Of a stretch of DNA of 64,000 bases, positions 62,450 through 64,000 are shown in pieces. The translations under genes and the position numbers were made by a program. The notes beneath the pieces were generated by a model that was given only the letters and a program-made list of their open reading frames with translations, was not told the origin of the DNA and did not search any database. Numbering within the stretch: position 1 is the stretch's first letter; each line of letters starts with the position of its first letter. Source of the DNA: Mesorhizobium sp. ES1-4 (GTDB lineage: Bacteria; Pseudomonadota; Alphaproteobacteria; Rhizobiales; Rhizobiaceae); the NCBI RefSeq assembly GCF_020164745.1, contig NZ_JAIUGV010000001.1, forward strand, positions 620,001 through 684,000. The letters run 5' to 3'.

Positions 62450-62797
62450 ATGGGCGCGGATGCCAAGACCGCCATGAAAGTCGAGATGACCGAGGCCGCC
62501 GCCAGGCGGATCGCTCAAATTGTCTCTGGCGAGGCCGGCAAGACGGCGCTGCGCGTTTCCGTCGAAGGCGGCGGCTGCTCCGGCTTTTCCTACAAGTTCG
62601 ATCTGGTCGATGCGCGCAACGACGACGACGTCGCCATCGAGAAGGACGGCGCCACGGTGCTCATCGACGATCTGTCGCTGGTTTATATGGGCGGCTCGGT
62701 CATCGACTTTGTCGACGATTTGATGGGCCAGTCGTTCCAGATCAGGAACCCGAATGCGGTCGCCTCCTGCGGCTGCGGCACCAGTTTCTCCATCTAG
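62450..62797 (+). CDS. A-type iron-sulfur carrier (ErpA/IscA family)
   Basis: The 115-residue protein starts at ATG 62450 after AAGGTG. The three cluster cysteines are present: [11 protein letters not shown] and [11 protein letters not shown] near the C-terminus, with [20 protein letters not shown] between. It delivers Fe-S clusters to apoproteins, likely ErpA-type by the context outside suf/isc operons. The next gene starts 4 bases after its stop. Confidence 0.92.
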   Translation: MGADAKTAMKVEMTEAAARRIAQIVSGEAGKTALRVSVEGGGCSGFSYKFDLVDARNDDDVAIEKDGATVLIDDLSLVYMGGSVIDFVDDLMGQSFQIRNPNAVASCGCGTSFSI

Positions 62798-62801
62798 CAG
62801 C

Positions 62802-63194
62802 ATGCCGGCCATCGGCGCGGTCCGTCAGGTCGCGCTGTCGGCCGGGCGCGATCTCGACGCAACGCTGGCCTTCTGGCGCGATGTGCTCGGCATGAACGTG
62901 CACGCGCGTTTCGACCCGCCAGGCATAGCTTTCATCATGGCCGGCGACGTCAGGATGTTGTTCACCGACGGCATTCCAGCCGGAACCGTCTACCTCGACA
63001 TTGTTGGCCTTGAAGGCTTCCACGCCGAGGCAAAAGCCAATGGCGTCCCCTTCACCGCGCCGCCGGCGCTCGTCCATCGCGACACCGAAGGCCAGTTCGG
63101 TCCGGCGGGGGAAAGCGAATGGATGGCCTTCCTAAAGGACCCTGCTGGCAATACGATCGGCCTGGTCGAACGCCTTGCGCCGGAAGAACATTGA
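62802..63194 (+). CDS. VOC-family protein
   Basis: The 130-residue vicinal oxygen chelate protein starts at ATG 62802 (MPAIGAVRQVALSAGRDLDA). Typical segments: LAFWRDVLGMNVHARFDPPGIAF, TVYLDIVGLEGFHAEAKANGV and FLKDPAGNTIGLVER. The usual first metal His is replaced, so the catalytic role is open. Lies between the Fe-S carrier gene and xthA, 7 bases before xthA. Confidence 0.85.
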   Translation: MPAIGAVRQVALSAGRDLDATLAFWRDVLGMNVHARFDPPGIAFIMAGDVRMLFTDGIPAGTVYLDIVGLEGFHAEAKANGVPFTAPPALVHRDTEGQFGPAGESEWMAFLKDPAGNTIGLVERLAPEEH

Positions 63195-63201
63195 GGTCCC
63201 C

Positions 63202-63996
63202 ATGAAAATCGTCACCTGGAACATCAACGGCGTACGCGCCCGACTCGGCAACCTTACCCATTGGCTGACCGAGAGCGCGCCTGACATCGTCTGCCTGCAG
63301 GAGATCAAGACGGTCGACGAGCAGTTTCCGCGCGCCGAGATCGAGGCCCTTGGCTACAATGTCGAAACCCATGGCCAGAAGGGTTTCAACGGCGTCGCGC
63401 TGTTGTCCAAGCTGCGCTTCGACGAGGTCATCAGGGGCCTGCCGGGCGACGATGCCGACGAACAGGCGCGTTTCATCGAAGGCGTGTTCTCGACTGACAA
63501 GGGGGCGCTTCGCGTCGCCTCGCTCTATCTGCCGAATGGCAACCCGATCGATGACGAGAAGAAGTTCCCCTTCAAGCTGTCCTGGATGGCGCGGCTCGAG
63601 CGTTGGGCCGAAGAGCGGCTGAGGTTGGAAGAGGCGCTGGTGCTGGCCGGCGACTACAACGTCATTCCCGAGCCGATCGACGCACGGTTTCCCGAAAACT
63701 GGCTGGGCGACGCGCTGTTCCAGCCGCGGACACGGCAGGCCTTCCGCCGGCTGCTGAACCTCGGTTTCACCGAAGCGGTGCGCGCGGTAACCGATGCCCC
63801 GGACACCTACACATTCTGGGATTACCAGGCCGGCGCCTGGCAGAAGAACAACGGCATCCGCATCGACCATCTGCTGTTGTCGCCGGAAGCCGCGAACCGG
63901 TTCTCATCGGCGTCGATCGAAAAGCATGTGCGCGCATGGGAAAAGCCGTCCGATCACGTCCCCGTGGCGGTCGACCTCGCGCTGCAGCCGGCCTGA
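63202..63996 (+). CDS. xthA: Exodeoxyribonuclease III
   Basis: The 264-residue enzyme is an AP endonuclease/3'-5' exonuclease of the EEP family. It starts at ATG 63202 (MKIVTWNINGVRARL). Catalytic motifs: WNINGVRA, CLQEIKT (metal Glu), GDYNVIPEPID and the final RIDHLLLS and PSDHVPV. Complete within the window, 3 bases from its end region. Repairs abasic DNA. Confidence 0.95.
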   Translation: MKIVTWNINGVRARLGNLTHWLTESAPDIVCLQEIKTVDEQFPRAEIEALGYNVETHGQKGFNGVALLSKLRFDEVIRGLPGDDADEQARFIEGVFSTDKGALRVASLYLPNGNPIDDEKKFPFKLSWMARLERWAEERLRLEEALVLAGDYNVIPEPIDARFPENWLGDALFQPRTRQAFRRLLNLGFTEAVRAVTDAPDTYTFWDYQAGAWQKNNGIRIDHLLLSPEAANRFSSASIEKHVRAWEKPSDHVPVAVDLALQPA

Positions 63997-64000
63997 CGCA

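Overview
The window looks like a chromosomal segment of a Mesorhizobium-like alphaproteobacterium (order Hyphomicrobiales/Rhizobiales). The right half has the usual Rhizobiales housekeeping order (dgt, argS, SPOR protein, nagZ, scpA, scpB, tatABC, serS, surE, pcm, LysM/M23 peptidase), a GC-rich codon pattern, a fused secDF next to yajC, and two DUF1127 genes followed by anti-Shine-Dalgarno small RNAs. Species cannot be fixed from the sequence alone.

About 1 to 30.8 kb is a genomic island that looks like a decayed trb-type integrative and conjugative element. It begins with a tyrosine integrase cut by the window edge. Next is a minus-strand defence operon, abiEi-abiEii-(HamA/HamB-like chimera)-CoiA-like nuclease, with a visible promoter and inverted-repeat operator. 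The plus-strand transfer module follows: an ArdC-TraG fusion, trbB-C-D-E-J-K-L-F-G-I and a DUF2274 gene, with a LysR regulator convergent to it. No relaxase gene is visible, TraG has lost its membrane N-terminus and trbL carries a frameshift, so self-transfer is probably lost. The cargo (19.7 to 30.2 kb) is a redox/detoxification cluster: catalase, DUF305 protein, beta-propeller protein, Tat-exported alpha/beta hydrolase, SDR, NmrA-type protein, two SnoaL-like paralogues, a VOC protein, and AraC and HxlR regulators. The right end has an AlpA/excisionase-like HTH gene and a 3' fragment of radC.

From about 31 kb the region is chromosomal backbone. It holds trigger factor, tRNA-Leu(UAG), a DUF2157/GDYXXLXD membrane pair (the second gene frameshifted), the DUF1127 pair with three tandem sRNA units whose nine hairpin loops all show the same anti-SD decamer, and trmFO. 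A yajC-secDF-Mth938-phytoene/squalene synthase-like cluster follows, which resembles a complex I assembly neighbourhood. Then come a DUF815 ATPase, an orphan C-terminal half of EF-G, the tat/serS/surE/pcm/LysM-M23 operon, scpAB, nagZ, a large acidic SPOR protein, argS, dgt, an A-type Fe-S carrier, a VOC protein and xthA.

The points most worth a second look are the DUF1127 plus anti-SD sRNA array, two in-frame deletion fusions in the island (ArdC-TraG and HamA-HamB), and the truncated EF-G. All calls come from reading the sequence; no database search was run.
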